From Chlorogloea sp. CCALA 695 (GTDB lineage Bacteria > Cyanobacteriota > Cyanobacteriia > Cyanobacteriales > Chroococcidiopsidaceae), in the NCBI RefSeq assembly GCF_003003885.1, contig NZ_PVWN01000023.1, positions 1 through 64,000 of the forward strand: DNA of 64,000 bases, in the 5' to 3' direction. The notes below the pieces were generated by a model. That model saw nothing but the letters and a program-made list of their open reading frames with translations, ran no database searches and had not been told where the DNA came from. Of the stretch, positions 46,201-54,209 are shown piece by piece (within the stretch, counting starts at the first letter, position 1; the number at the start of each line of letters is the position of its first letter). The translations under genes were made by a program, and so were the position numbers.

Positions 46201-46311
46201 GATAATGTGCCTTATCCCACCAAGCGTAGTCAGGCAGATTTACGCCAAAATCGCGCTCAATTGTTAGAGAAAAGGAGTTCAAGCGAAGTTTTATCTATTA
46301 ACTCCAAATAG
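43249..46311 (+). CDS. Exported beta-propeller/phosphoesterase (alkaline-phosphatase-like) protein
   Basis: The 1020-residue protein has an N-terminal hydrophobic export segment (FLLSLLITAGIIVLSIQSISA). A YVTN/YncE-type beta-propeller spans about residues 70-460, with repeats such as SRLYVANGNSDSISVIDTN and NSLAFSPQGQTLFVT. A phosphoesterase-type (PF04185-like) C-terminal domain spans about 520-960: KHVIYVVKENRTYDQVLGD with the nucleophile-region Thr, LRLHHDHFGNF, and IEDDSQNGPDHVDSHRS for metal binding. It should release phosphate from extracellular organic phosphates. A phosphate-related role would fit the Pho-box-like elements elsewhere in the window, but none is visible right upstream. 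Length is normal for this fusion. Confidence 0.85.
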   Translation: MQPFKYKNFKRKQYFLLSLLITAGIIVLSIQSISARTTNPVGNFADSGALLPTGQVITPASAPGSTFARLATGLRSDGTADAAEAVSTALSPDGKTLLVLTSGYNQNFKNETTGANITYPVLDPVTGLPSSVVDSSTGEPITTRKAEWVFVYDVSSGSLVKQQQINIPNTYNGLAWSPDNQNFYVSGGIDDRIYVYTRQTNQYVPQAPFILLGHNSDQTAPFPEYDGGLLKDTEASAASTGAVVAGVAVSRDGKTLVAANFENDSVSVVDTATRQVLKEIKFFVAGGKVATGEFPFDVAIRNTNTGAAAKAFVSSQRDDEVLAVDLSSGAITRIQVGSQPNKILLSADESRLYVANGNSDSISVIDTNLNKVVQIISLSRPRDKYKGANPNSLAFSPQGQTLFVTLGGENAVAVVDLKNGRVVGRIPTGWYPNSVSVSQDGSRLYVVNAKSNSGPNPSNNRTTEAGTARNTNFRNDYTWALEKAGISVIPVPSRRTLDSLSQQVDKNNGFANRRQYPMMNFLRNKIKHVIYVVKENRTYDQVLGDLERGNGDPALTLFPEQISPNHHKLASEFGIFDNFYDSGESSGVGWNWSTYGRTTDYAEKTQSVLYGNANFNGLTYDYEGTTRNVNPALAQTSSTPSQINTRLTGLLDPSGNSSILPGDKDVNAPEGDGELDQKSIGGYLWDSALRAGKTVRNYGFFIDLTYYDTTQADPTKSDPTNPLYIPISPTPFTDEIPQAPVTKKVLLDKTDIYFRGYDQKHPDIYLFNEWLRDYTQNGLPSLTLLRLHHDHFGNFNNAVAGLNTAELQMADNDYALGLLVEKISRSPQWKETAIVVIEDDSQNGPDHVDSHRSLAYIISPYSKRGELISTNYNTVSVLRTMEDLLGINYVGINDANAEPMVDAFTRRPNFKPYKAVIPGNLCTTPVDPNLVPACKDPQAVKTAAMPLLRDRQWWTKATVGFNFEVEDKVDSEAFNRVSWAGIKGDNVPYPTKRSQADLRQNRAQLLEKRSSSEVLSINSK

Positions 46312-46376
46312 ATTGACCGATTTTTGATAAGTAAGCTTAGAAACAATATCTCAGCTTACTTATCAATCTTTCAAGG

Positions 46377-46667
46377 CTATTGACTATCTGTAACGTAAGC
46401 GTTGCCTGTTCCTCGCCTAAATTGAGATTTGGCGATACGACTACCCAGGTTACTCTTCGCAGACGAATTTTTACCACACAATTTTTGTAAATCTAACGTT
46501 GTGCTATCAGCCATTTGTATGTAGCAGAGTGGCTTATCAGCTTGCGAATTTTCTACTTTTGGATATTTATAGTTTGGAGATATTGGAGCGCTAAATGTAG
46601 GTGAAATAATTGTACCGAGTGTGAAGCATACCCCTAGGCTAGTAACTAAGCAACACCATTTCAACAT
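46377..46667 (-). CDS. Small secreted cysteine-containing protein
   Basis: The 96-residue protein has a signal peptide (MLKWCCLVTSLGVCFTLGTI, cleavage near FSA). The mature part contains LCYIQMADSTTLDLQKLCG, a short motif (CYxQ.ADG.T.DLxxLCG) that recurs in cyanobacterial secreted proteins of unknown function; the two Cys could form a disulphide. Convergent with the phosphoesterase gene (65 bases). Confidence 0.6.
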   Translation of the reverse strand: MLKWCCLVTSLGVCFTLGTIISPTFSAPISPNYKYPKVENSQADKPLCYIQMADSTTLDLQKLCGKNSSAKSNLGSRIAKSQFRRGTGNAYVTDSQ

Positions 46668-47309
46668 AATTTGAATCTCTTTGGTTAGTTCAACGATGTT
46701 ATTATTTCATGAATACATCTGAATTGGATAAGTAGTGATAACTAATAAAAACATCTTTGAAGTCAAAAATGAAGGCTTAACTTAGTGTGTGATTGGTAGA
46801 ACAAAAGATGATTTACTACCCTAAGCTCGGTAATAAAAAGAAAAAACGGACTAAAACTTGAAAAAGCTTGTAATGTATATCTTTTACCCTTTATTTTTTA
46901 CCATCAGAGTTTACTTATAGCCGTTTTGCCCAAAGCCTTATCTAACGCAGGTTCTAAGTTTTACTCTCCTGAAAGTGACAAAAGAGGGGTAAGTGCAAGC
47001 ATTTGAATTTAAGGATATTTATTAAACGATTAGCTTACCAAACAGTCTGTTTTCTGCTTGTCAATACTGCTCTATGAGTGAATTGAAGCTTTTACCAATT
47101 GAAATTTAGGCAGAAACAACCTGAAGCTGATATTTCCTGATTTAGAGTATTACTTTTATTACCTAAACCCCAGTACCTCATCAAAACTTGTTTCCTAAAG
47201 CAGATAATACTTTGCTTAAATACAAAGAATTAATTTATCTTTATCTTGTCCTTAACTATTAACCACTATCAATTAAGTATGTATGTGTTAAGTTGTGTTC
47301 TTTTAAGCA
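46668..47309. other. Intergenic region upstream of the PEP-CTERM gene
   Basis: About 640 AT-rich bases with no gene. It carries copy 1 of the about 55-base dispersed repeat (46939-46995, entered separately). Confidence 0.5.
46939..46995 (+). repeat. Dispersed repeat, copy 1
   Basis: Core TTACTCTCCTGAAAGTGACA preceded by CTAACGCAGGTTCTAAGT and followed by AAAGAGGGG. Similar copies at 48123-48176 and 54917-54972. It lies upstream of the PEP-CTERM gene. Confidence 0.7.
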
Positions 47310-47873
47310 ATGCTAAAAAACTTGTCTCAAAAAATGATTGTTAGGGCGATTAGTGTAGTTACTGCTATAGCAGTAATTTCTGCTCCAGATCCTTCAAAAG
47401 CAGCTGTTTTTTTCTATAATGTCACAGTCAATGATGCTGCCGGTAAAGCCACTGGCATGGGTTCCTTCACTTACGATGACTCAGATCCGAGAATTATTAC
47501 TCCTTCAGGAGATACATTAAAGGTTTCTAGCCTAGACTTTTCTTGGTTAGGTAAAGTTTACACTGCAGCTGATGACTCACGACTTGACTTAACTCCCGAC
47601 CTTTCTCCAGCTATATATGTTAAGCAAGGAACTTCAAATTTTTTAAACGCTCTAGATTTTGTCGTTGATACTCCCAATCAACTATTCGCGTTCGAGCCTA
47701 CATTTAATGGAGCTAGTGGATCTACGTCCTTTTCAGCTTTTTCACCTCAAAATGCTTCTTATAGGGCAGGGACAGTAACTTTTACTGCCGTTCCCGAGCC
47801 TAATAGTATTCTCGGGTTAAGCGTCTTCAGTCTTGGTGTTCTACTTATGCTGAAGAAGAGGGGTATATTATAG
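47310..47873 (+). CDS. PEP-CTERM sorted surface protein
   Basis: The 187-residue protein has a signal peptide (about 1-31, ending SKAA), a beta-rich middle, and a C-terminal sorting tail with VPEPNSILGLSVFSLGVLLML followed by KKRG (split here: VPEPNS, then a hydrophobic helix, then KKRG). This Pro-Glu-Pro plus helix plus basic end is the PEP-CTERM signal recognised by exosortase. No exosortase gene is in the window. It is probably a surface or matrix protein. Confidence 0.85.
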   Translation: MLKNLSQKMIVRAISVVTAIAVISAPDPSKAAVFFYNVTVNDAAGKATGMGSFTYDDSDPRIITPSGDTLKVSSLDFSWLGKVYTAADDSRLDLTPDLSPAIYVKQGTSNFLNALDFVVDTPNQLFAFEPTFNGASGSTSFSAFSPQNASYRAGTVTFTAVPEPNSILGLSVFSLGVLLMLKKRGIL

Positions 47874-47949
47874 ATCAGTCATTTGTCCCCTAAATTGGTA
47901 AATCACACTTGTACCTGTCGACAAATAATCTAATGACTAAATCGTGCAT

Positions 47950-48038
47950 AACCTCCATAGCGCCTTAGCAAAGGGTGGGACAGACTGCTCTCTGTTGCTA
48001 AGCCCAAAGCTTGGAGGTTAGGTCTGCTCTTTGAGCAG
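47950..48038 (+). ncRNA. Candidate structured RNA with possible pseudoknot
   Basis: Nested inverted repeats: AACCTCCA (47950-47957) with TGGAGGTT (48012-48019); inside, CTTAGCAA (47964-47971) with TTGCTAAG (47995-48002); inside that, CAGA (47981-47984) with TCTG (47991-47994) closing a CTGCTC loop (47985-47990). Just downstream, CTGCTC (48024-48029) pairs with GAGCAG (48033-48038); that GAGCAG could alternatively pair with the loop CTGCTC, forming a pseudoknot. It lies 77 bases after the PEP-CTERM gene. No known RNA family is recognised, and the strand is a guess. Confidence 0.45.
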
Positions 48039-48122
48039 TTATAGTCCCTAAATGATGAGTACACCCAAATTTAGTTGAAGTAGTTGACAAGCAAGCGCGA
48101 ATTTATTTATCACTAAAATCTT

Positions 48123-48176
48123 TATCTAAAGCAGACTCCAGGTCTTACTCTCCTGAAAGTGACAAATAAGGAATAT
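48123..48176 (+). repeat. Dispersed repeat, copy 2
   Basis: Core CTTACTCTCCTGAAAGTGAC preceded by TATCTAAAGCAGACTCCAGG. It lies about 90 bases after the RNA candidate. See copy 1 (46939) and copy 3 (54917). Confidence 0.7.
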
Positions 48177-48344
48177 GCTGCGCCGCACTAGACTATATTA
48201 CCGCGCTGCTTTATTGCTGCAATCTGCCAATCTGTCTCTCCATGAGTGCTGCCTGCGTGGAACTACTACGCTACCTCCTCTGCAATGCCTGCCTCTGCAC
48301 AACTTGAGTACCAGGCGATTTAGCGCAAGCGTGAGGAGACTTTT

Positions 48345-48560
48345 TTGCTTGCTTTTGACCAAATCAAAGCTTTTTCTGGTATCAGCGCCGATGAAAATAT
48401 CATCGACTATCTTTTGGGTGCTTATTTATTGTCTCCCCGCTTGCCAGAAATTTCCGATAACTACTGGCTTGCTCCCTCCAACTGGCATTTGCAAACTTTG
48501 CCGAAAACATCTAGAACTACCAGATAACATTTTTATAGTTGCTACTAACAAGGGCATAAT
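48345..48560 (+). pseudogene. Frameshifted remnant of an unknown gene
   Basis: In one frame, FDQIKAFSGISADENIIDYL and LLSPRLPEISDNYWLAPSNW; after a shift, LELPDNIFIVATNKGII in another. The coding-like character of both stretches and their order suggest one decayed gene. I do not recognise the family. Confidence 0.35.
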
Positions 48561-48605
48561 AGTGAGTAATACTTTACACTTATTCAACTCAAGTTACTCT
48601 TTACG

Positions 48606-49277
48606 GTGCAAAACTCCTCCATTTCTTCTCCTACATCTAATTCCATCGTTGCCAAACTTTTAGAAATTGATACTGACTTAGCAGCACAAGAAGCTGAGGT
48701 AGCGGCTCAACTTCAGTCCATTCAAGAAAAACGCCACAGTCTCAAAAACGTCATTAGCCTATTTCCTCCTGGAGATACTGCCGTTCCTACACCTGTAGTA
48801 ATATCAACCCCAGTTGTTGAAGAACAAGCAGAACCCCCTGTTCCAGAAGTGGCAACTCCAGAATTAGAAGATACAACGATAGATACTACCGAAGCTGCGC
48901 CCTCCACTCAAAAGCAACAAGGTAAGAAAAATATATCTTCTTCTACCAGCAAGTCAAATAAGAAATCCGCACCTACCAAAGAGGCAAGCAAAGAAGCAGA
49001 TACTTGGCAGCAGTATGTGAAAGAAGACTTTATCAACGCTAGTCTAGCGGAAGCTGTCGCTGAAGTTATGCAACAGCAACAAGAGCAGGTATTAGAAATT
49101 ACTATAATATTAGAGACTATCTTCGCCCAGGAAATGCCACAAGAGTTAAGAAGTAAGGCGCGAGAACGTGTCTCGAACGTCCTATCTGTTGGCGTAAAGA
49201 AAGGAAAGTGGTATCGAGGACAAGCAGGTAGGTACAGTATGTCCAAAGCAGCAGTGGTGGATGATTTAATTGCATAA
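48606..49277 (+). CDS. Hypothetical protein with N-terminal coiled coil and C-terminal HTH-like region
   Basis: GTG start at 48606, 223 residues. Residues about 14-50 form a charged coiled coil (AKLLEIDTDLAAQEAEVA), followed by a long Pro/Thr/Ser-rich and basic linker. The C-terminal 90 residues end in RERVSNVLSVGVKKGKWYRG and YSMSK, resembling a winged-helix-like module. DNA binding is plausible but unproven. Convergent with the intact integrase (62 bases). Confidence 0.5.
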   Translation: MQNSSISSPTSNSIVAKLLEIDTDLAAQEAEVAAQLQSIQEKRHSLKNVISLFPPGDTAVPTPVVISTPVVEEQAEPPVPEVATPELEDTTIDTTEAAPSTQKQQGKKNISSSTSKSNKKSAPTKEASKEADTWQQYVKEDFINASLAEAVAEVMQQQQEQVLEITIILETIFAQEMPQELRSKARERVSNVLSVGVKKGKWYRGQAGRYSMSKAAVVDDLIA

Positions 49278-49339
49278 AAAACTGGTAGCCCTATAGACTT
49301 AGAGCGACGTTACCGTAGCGTACTCACGCAGTGCTTGAA

Positions 49340-50323
49340 TTATTCATCATAAGGAATGTGCAATAATTCTGTAGCTTGGCGTTTGGCTGCCTCACCTCTA
49401 CGGTCATACTTAGCTGTAGTCATGGGATTGGCATGACCTGCTAATTGGGAAACCGTTACTAAGTCGGCTCCCGCGTCTAACAAATTAGAAATAAATGTGC
49501 GGCGGCAATCATGGGGAGAAAAGGAATCTACCCCACTTTGCTTTGCCCGTTTCTGAAGAATATATAATACTGATTGGTCAGTCAAGCGTCGCTCCATCAC
49601 CCGATGACCCTTACTAACTGGATATAATAAAGGACCTGCTTTAACTCCTCTAACTTTTAGCCAAGCTGACACCGCCTTCATCCCACTACTAGGCAGGTAC
49701 ACCGTCCGATCTTTACCACCTTTGCCACCGCGCACCTTGATTGCACCACTACTGGGGTCAAAATCGCTTAAGTCTATAGACACTACCTCCTGCCTCCTCA
49801 CCCCCGAACCCAAGAGGATAATAAATAGCGCCGAGTCTCTCCTTCCAGCAGCAGTCAAATCAGTCTTCATAACTTGCAGAATTGCGGCAATCTCGGCAGG
49901 CTTTAGCGCTCTACCCCGTAATTCCTTAGTAAATCTAACATTTTCAATATCCACCGCGTCTGTATAATCGCTTGGCGACATTAATTTGAGTTTCTTAGCT
50001 TCTTTTAACACTCGGCGCAGAGCGCACAGCATTTGATTGACCGTTGAGGGAGCAAACTTCTCTACCAATACCGCTCTTATTGCTGCTGTATGATAATAAC
50101 GCAATTGGCTCCAGTCTAAGGTGAGGCGATCGCACTGCCCTTGGGTGAGGAGATTAGCAATCAGGTCTAAGTTCCGCCCCATCGTTTGCCGTGACTTAGG
50201 ACGCAACTGAGAAAGGTACACGGCGGCTGGATGTTGAGCAAGACTTTGTGGCTGCAATAGTTGCAGGTCGTGGGGGAAAAATTTTGTTTCAAGGGCATCA
50301 TCAGCCTTACTCATCACAAACAA
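49340..50323 (-). CDS. Tyrosine recombinase (XerC/XerD-like integrase)
   Basis: The 327-residue enzyme is intact. Catalytic residues: R176 (GSGVRRQE), K201 (GGKGGKDRT), H271 and R274 (HDCRRTF), H297 (AGHANP), and nucleophile Y306 (AKYDRR). The N-terminal SAM-like domain binds DNA (VYLSQLRPKSRQTM). It may act in dimer resolution or in integration of the replicon. A decayed paralogue lies at 28345-29216. No attachment site could be recognised by eye. Confidence 0.93.
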   Translation of the reverse strand: MFVMSKADDALETKFFPHDLQLLQPQSLAQHPAAVYLSQLRPKSRQTMGRNLDLIANLLTQGQCDRLTLDWSQLRYYHTAAIRAVLVEKFAPSTVNQMLCALRRVLKEAKKLKLMSPSDYTDAVDIENVRFTKELRGRALKPAEIAAILQVMKTDLTAAGRRDSALFIILLGSGVRRQEVVSIDLSDFDPSSGAIKVRGGKGGKDRTVYLPSSGMKAVSAWLKVRGVKAGPLLYPVSKGHRVMERRLTDQSVLYILQKRAKQSGVDSFSPHDCRRTFISNLLDAGADLVTVSQLAGHANPMTTAKYDRRGEAAKRQATELLHIPYDE

Positions 50324-50558
50324 AAAAAACGCGAGCGCCTGCTTCTACAATAGCTCGTAGCGGCATGAGCGCAGCGTTACTTATTCAAACTATGATTATC
50401 AAAAGTAAGTTTGAGCGCAAAGAAGATAGCTTGTAACCAACCTGCTACAGAAGCTAAAAAGTACAATCAACTCTAATAAGATGAAAATATTTTAGAGTAG
50501 TACGCTTGCACTCTCTAACACCTACGAATAAAATAGCAACGGTGTTGAGAGAAATATT

Positions 50559-50840
50559 ATGAACAAGGGCGAATTGGTTGAGGCGATCTCGCAGAAAATC
50601 AGTGTCAGCAAACAAGAAGCTGATACGATCCTGACTACCATGTTAGAAGAAATTATGGTAGCAGTTGCAGGCGGGAGCAAAGTAACTTTTGTCGGCTTTG
50701 GCTCCTTTGAGCCACGCGAACGCCAAGCCCGTGAAGGACGTAACCCCAGCACAGGTAAATCAATTGCTATCCCAGCAACTCGCGTCCCTGCTTTTTCTGC
50801 GGGCAAGTCGTTTAAGGACAAGGTTGCTCTAGGTAAGTAA
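50559..50840 (+). CDS. HU-family DNA-binding protein
   Basis: The 93-residue protein has the full HU pattern: MNKGELVEAISQKISVSKQE, then VTFVGFGSFEPRERQAREGRNPSTGK for the beta-arm, and FSAGKSFKDKV at the end. The DNA-bending arm with the Pro is present (RNPSTGK). It may serve as a plasmid nucleoid protein. It is directly followed (15 bases) by dinB on the same strand. Confidence 0.95.
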   Translation: MNKGELVEAISQKISVSKQEADTILTTMLEEIMVAVAGGSKVTFVGFGSFEPRERQAREGRNPSTGKSIAIPATRVPAFSAGKSFKDKVALGK

Positions 50841-50855
50841 GCATTAGTTTTAGGC

Positions 50856-51938
50856 GTGAGAATGAATAAAGATAGGAAGATTGTTCACGTTGATCTTGAT
50901 GCTTTTTATGCCTCGGTTGAACAACGCGACAATCCTCACTATCGAGGTAAACCCCTTGTAGTCGGTGGATTGCCCCAACAGCGCGGTGTAGTAGTTGCTG
51001 CCAGCTACGGGGCTAGGAAGTTCGGTATCCATTCTGCCATGCCCTCTTACCTCGCCCTACAAAAATGTCCGACTCTGGTCTTTGCCCCACCTCGCTTCGA
51101 GGTCTATCGCAGCCTTAGTACCCAGATTCATGCTATCTTCAAGCGCTACACGGATTTAGTAGAACCTGTAGCCCTCGATGAAGCATACCTTGATGTCAGC
51201 CAAAATAAACTAGGGCTGCCTTACGCTACGACCATTGCCAAACAAATCAAAGCAGCTATCCTCTCAGAGACTAACCTAACGGCAAGTGCAGGCGTTTCTG
51301 TAAATAAGTTCCTAGCAAAAATGGCATCAGGCATGAATAAGCCCAATGGACTAACGGTGATTCTACCCGAACACGCCGCAGATTTTGTCGCCGCCCTACC
51401 TATTGAGAAGTTTCACGGCATTGGACAAGTTACTGCTACCAAAATGCACAATTTGGGAATTCATACTGGGGCAGACCTCAAGCAATACAGCCAAACCGAT
51501 TTAGTGCGTCACTTCGGCAAGGTAGGACATTTCTATTACCTGATTGCTAGGGCAGAAGATCACCGGATAGTCGAGCCTAACCGTCTCCGCAAATCAGTTG
51601 GTGCAGAAACTTCGTTCACTCAGGACTTAGACGATCCACAGGTAATGCTGCTTGAACTAGAAACTATCGCTCAAACCCTCCAACATCGATTAGAAAGCCA
51701 CCAAGCTCTGGGACGCACAATCACCTTAAAAGTCAAGTTTGCAGACTATCAGCAAATCACGCGCAGTAGAACTATAAGTAATGCTGTTGGCGAGGCGAGG
51801 ACAATTAGCCAGGTAGCAAAAGAACTATTAGTAGCGATTTCGCTGGAGGGGCGCAGCGTCCGGTTGTTAGGCATCTCCTTATCTAATCTCGACGGAGCCA
51901 CTGAACCAAAACCAGTTCAATTATGCTTATTTGAATAA
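50856..51938 (+). CDS. dinB: DNA polymerase IV (Y-family, DinB)
   Basis: The 360-residue protein shows the Y-family palm: VHVDLDAFYASVEQRDNP (first metal Asp), then EPVALDEAYLDVS (second Asp-Glu pair), SAGVSVNKFLAKMASGMNKP, and a little-finger domain to the end. A beta-clamp-binding-like QLCLF sits at the C-terminus. It performs error-prone bypass synthesis at damaged DNA. The start may be GTG 50856 or ATG 50862 (MNKDRK). No LexA-type box was identified upstream; it may be cotranscribed with HU. Confidence 0.93.
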   Translation: MRMNKDRKIVHVDLDAFYASVEQRDNPHYRGKPLVVGGLPQQRGVVVAASYGARKFGIHSAMPSYLALQKCPTLVFAPPRFEVYRSLSTQIHAIFKRYTDLVEPVALDEAYLDVSQNKLGLPYATTIAKQIKAAILSETNLTASAGVSVNKFLAKMASGMNKPNGLTVILPEHAADFVAALPIEKFHGIGQVTATKMHNLGIHTGADLKQYSQTDLVRHFGKVGHFYYLIARAEDHRIVEPNRLRKSVGAETSFTQDLDDPQVMLLELETIAQTLQHRLESHQALGRTITLKVKFADYQQITRSRTISNAVGEARTISQVAKELLVAISLEGRSVRLLGISLSNLDGATEPKPVQLCLFE

Positions 51939-51956
51939 ACTGCTAAGGCTTCTAGC

Positions 51957-52277
51957 TCAACTAGCCGCACTAACAACAGGTGCTGCCCCTTCTTTCGGTT
52001 CTTTTGGCTTTTTCTCAAAGGTCTGCACGTTCGGCTCCTTGAGTACAAAACCCGAATCTGTCTTCTCCCCCATCATTCCAGAAATCGCTGCTACCCACAT
52101 CGGATAGTTCTCCTGGGCTTGCTCTAACTTTTTGAATATCTTAGGCTTGAGGCTGACAGTAACTATTTGTTCGCCTGTATCAATATCAAACTGCTTACAG
52201 CCATTTTCAACTGTCTGTACGTCTACTGGAAATTCGTTAATTTTGATAGTTAACTCTAGTTTTCCTGGTGTAGGCAT
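51957..52277 (-). CDS. FinO-like small cyanobacterial plasmid protein
   Basis: I choose ATG 52277 (106 residues) because AGGAG precedes it; the open frame runs 38 codons further. The product starts MPTPGKLELTIKINEFPVDV and has VTVSLKPKIFKKLEQAQENYPMWVAAISG, a pattern I associate with proteins annotated as fertility inhibition FinO-like in cyanobacteria. RNA-binding is only presumed from that label. The C-terminal tail (EKKPKEPKEGAAP) is basic and unstructured. Confidence 0.55.
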   Translation of the reverse strand: MPTPGKLELTIKINEFPVDVQTVENGCKQFDIDTGEQIVTVSLKPKIFKKLEQAQENYPMWVAAISGMMGEKTDSGFVLKEPNVQTFEKKPKEPKEGAAPVVSAAS

Positions 52278-52402
52278 GGCTGATCTCCTGTGACGTGACA
52301 CTCTCTTCCTTATAGCATTACTACTAATAGGTCTGTTATAGCTAAATGCCGAGCGTACAGGTTTTTGCCCCTCCACTACCGCAGATAACACTACTTCTTT
52401 TT
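52261..52402 (-). repeat. Duplicated 5' region, copy I
   Basis: The start-codon region and about 125 upstream bases of the FinO-like gene recur at 53091-53228 with clear but imperfect identity (for example CTCCTGTGACGT, GGTCTGTT, CTAAATGCC, CCACTACCGCAGAT in the same order). In copy I the start codon is ATG and the gene follows intact. Confidence 0.75.
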
Positions 52403-52675
52403 GACTGCCGTCTGGAATAAAGCCAAAGTTAACAATTTTTGATGCACGTTGGCTACTTGGGATGCTTGTCGGTGCTAGTATTTTTTTGACTGGATTTTAC
52501 CAGGCTGATGCTGACTTTTAGCCCCAGCTTTGCTCTAAATGGTTTTTACCCCACAGCTTGAACTTGCTGCAAGGAAACATTTATAGCTCTATTAATTAAC
52601 TATTCGGCTTGATGCTACTCAAGCCGCAATTACTCTTTATCTAGCTTTAATGGCAACAATATTTTGAAGCTGTTA

Positions 52676-52942
52676 TTAATGGCTAGTACGATGTTCACTG
52701 CGCTTATTCGCCAGCCGACCAGCAAGACCGATAAGACCTAGCAAGCCAATCCAACCCCAATCAAAAGCACGCTGACCGCGATCTGCTTCACCATCCCCAT
52801 AAACTGCTGTGTCCCCAGGAGCCGCATTATTTGGACTTGTAACAGTATTATTTTGGGCAGATACAGGCAGGGACAATACTAAAATGCCTAAACTTAAGCT
52901 GGCAAGACCAGTAGCAACAGACTTGGATAGCCTAGTCATCAA
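52676..52942 (-). CDS. WGxxGxxG-CTERM surface protein
   Basis: The 88-residue protein has a signal peptide (LASLSLGILVLSLPVSAQ) and a C-terminal WGWIGLLGLIGLAG followed by basic residues (KRSEHR), the WGxxGxxG tail found in many cyanobacterial small exported proteins. GGAGG precedes the ATG. It sits between the two copies of the duplicated FinO-like 5' region. Function unknown. Confidence 0.8.
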   Translation of the reverse strand: MMTRLSKSVATGLASLSLGILVLSLPVSAQNNTVTSPNNAAPGDTAVYGDGEADRGQRAFDWGWIGLLGLIGLAGRLANKRSEHRTSH

Positions 52943-53584
52943 ATTTCCTCCATTCGCTTACTCTAGATAACTAGATAAAAACTATTAACTAGCTCTAATA
53001 AAGTTATTTAGACTAGCTCCAAATTAACCCTCTCTAAAGATACAAATTGGTATACATAAAATATTACTTTAGAGCTAATTTGTTAGTTTTTCCTGGGGTA
53101 GCTATGGCGGCTCTCCTGTGACGTAATATTCTTTCTTATAGCCTTGCTGGCAATGGGTCTGTTGCGGCTAAATGCCAGCCTACAGATTTCTGCTCCTGCT
53201 CCACTACCGCAGATGACGCTACTTCTTGAGGTAATTACCGTAGGGGTTGTTGCTCCTTTCGCTCCTGTGTTAGCTCTAGGCGTAATTGCCTCAGTCTTGT
53301 TTTCCAATCAGTTAAGTTTTGCTGGTGTATCCAATCAGTTTGGTTCATAGATGTTTGCCAACAACGCGCTTGCTATAGCAGTATTTTTGATGGGTTGGCG
53401 GCGATCAAATACAGGATGCTATTTGGAAAGTAAACACCTCAGAACTTTCTACTTCACGTAGCACCGTTAGAAGCATCTGGAACTCTATGAATAACTGCCG
53501 AACCCCCAGTACAGTGCTGTCAGTTTTTTGCTCTCGCCTCATACTTTTATCAGGTTCAACTAAGGTTTTCAGCTTCTGTTGACC
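52943..53584. other. Intergenic region holding the duplicate 5' remnant
   Basis: About 640 bases. Contains copy II of the duplicated region (53091-53228). A hydrophobic plus-strand frame (53144-53350, LPQMTLLLEVITVGVVAPFAP) could be a small membrane protein but has no ribosome binding site. Confidence 0.4.
53091..53228 (-). repeat. Duplicated 5' region, copy II, with lost start codon
   Basis: Matches 52261-52402. The first eight codons remain (ATPGKTNK versus PTPGKLEL) but the start codon is ATA instead of ATG and the gene body is missing. It is therefore a dead leader/promoter remnant of a second FinO-like gene. Confidence 0.7.
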
Positions 53585-53830
53585 TTATTTACTCTCAAAT
53601 GGTTGTTCGCCAATGCCCAACTCCACTTTACTATGCTTGACTTGTTGCCATAGAAAGTCGATCTTCTGGTACGCCTCTTCGGGTGATAGCTTTCCGGCTG
53701 TCTCTAAACTGCTAATGTAGCTTACTTGATGGGCGAACTCCTGTAAGTTAGCGTTAAAAACTAAGTTCTCTGGTTTCACTTGACCGTAGTAGCGGCTGCG
53801 CGGTTGGAAGAAGTTAGATTTATCATTCAT
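53585..53830 (-). CDS. Cyanobacterial small conserved protein, paralogue 2
   Basis: The 81-residue protein has the same core as the 37140 gene (SRYYGQVKPENLVFNANLQEF, then SLETAGKLSPEEAYQKI; first motif given to its F). AGGAG precedes the ATG. It is divergent from paralogue 3, with the Pho-box-like repeats between them. Confidence 0.8.
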   Translation of the reverse strand: MNDKSNFFQPRSRYYGQVKPENLVFNANLQEFAHQVSYISSLETAGKLSPEEAYQKIDFLWQQVKHSKVELGIGEQPFESK

Positions 53831-54096
53831 AGTTAGCTCCTGATATTTTTTGGCGGCTTATCTTTTATTAAAGTTTGACTGTTAGCGATGGTTATTTCGA
53901 GTTAGAGATACAGCAGGCATTTATCTACTTTCAACTTTAGTGCTTGTACTCCTCATCCTCCCAGAGTAATTTCACGGTTAAATTTACCCGCTCCAAAACG
54001 GAGCATCAATAATACCTAGATAACTCTAGACCCTAAAACAGCAGTTCTTCCTTTGCCGCTGGTACTATCCTCCTCAAGGGAGGATTTCAATTAATT

Positions 54097-54126
54097 AAGT
54101 TAAGTTTAAATTAAGAACAGGTTAAC
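54097..54126 (-). promoter_or_regulatory. Pho-box-like triple repeat between divergent paralogues
   Basis: On the minus strand three 8-base units at 11-base period: GTTAACCT, CTTAATTT, CTTAACTT, with 3-base spacers GTT and AAA. It lies about 270 bases upstream of the 53585-53830 gene and about 85 bases upstream of the 54210 gene. Same layout as the repeat at 37498-37527. Confidence 0.5.
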
Positions 54127-54209
54127 TAATGATTATAATGTGGGGAAAGGTTGTTGAGTGTTAGTTTTTATCCAATTGCCAGTTTTGTCTTAGAGTACAG
54201 GCAGTCAGA

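Noticed and set aside
48175-48663. A 162-codon plus-strand ORF
   Set aside because: Cys/Leu-rich composition typical of a wrong frame. Parts in two other frames look more coding-like, so a frameshifted remnant was entered instead.
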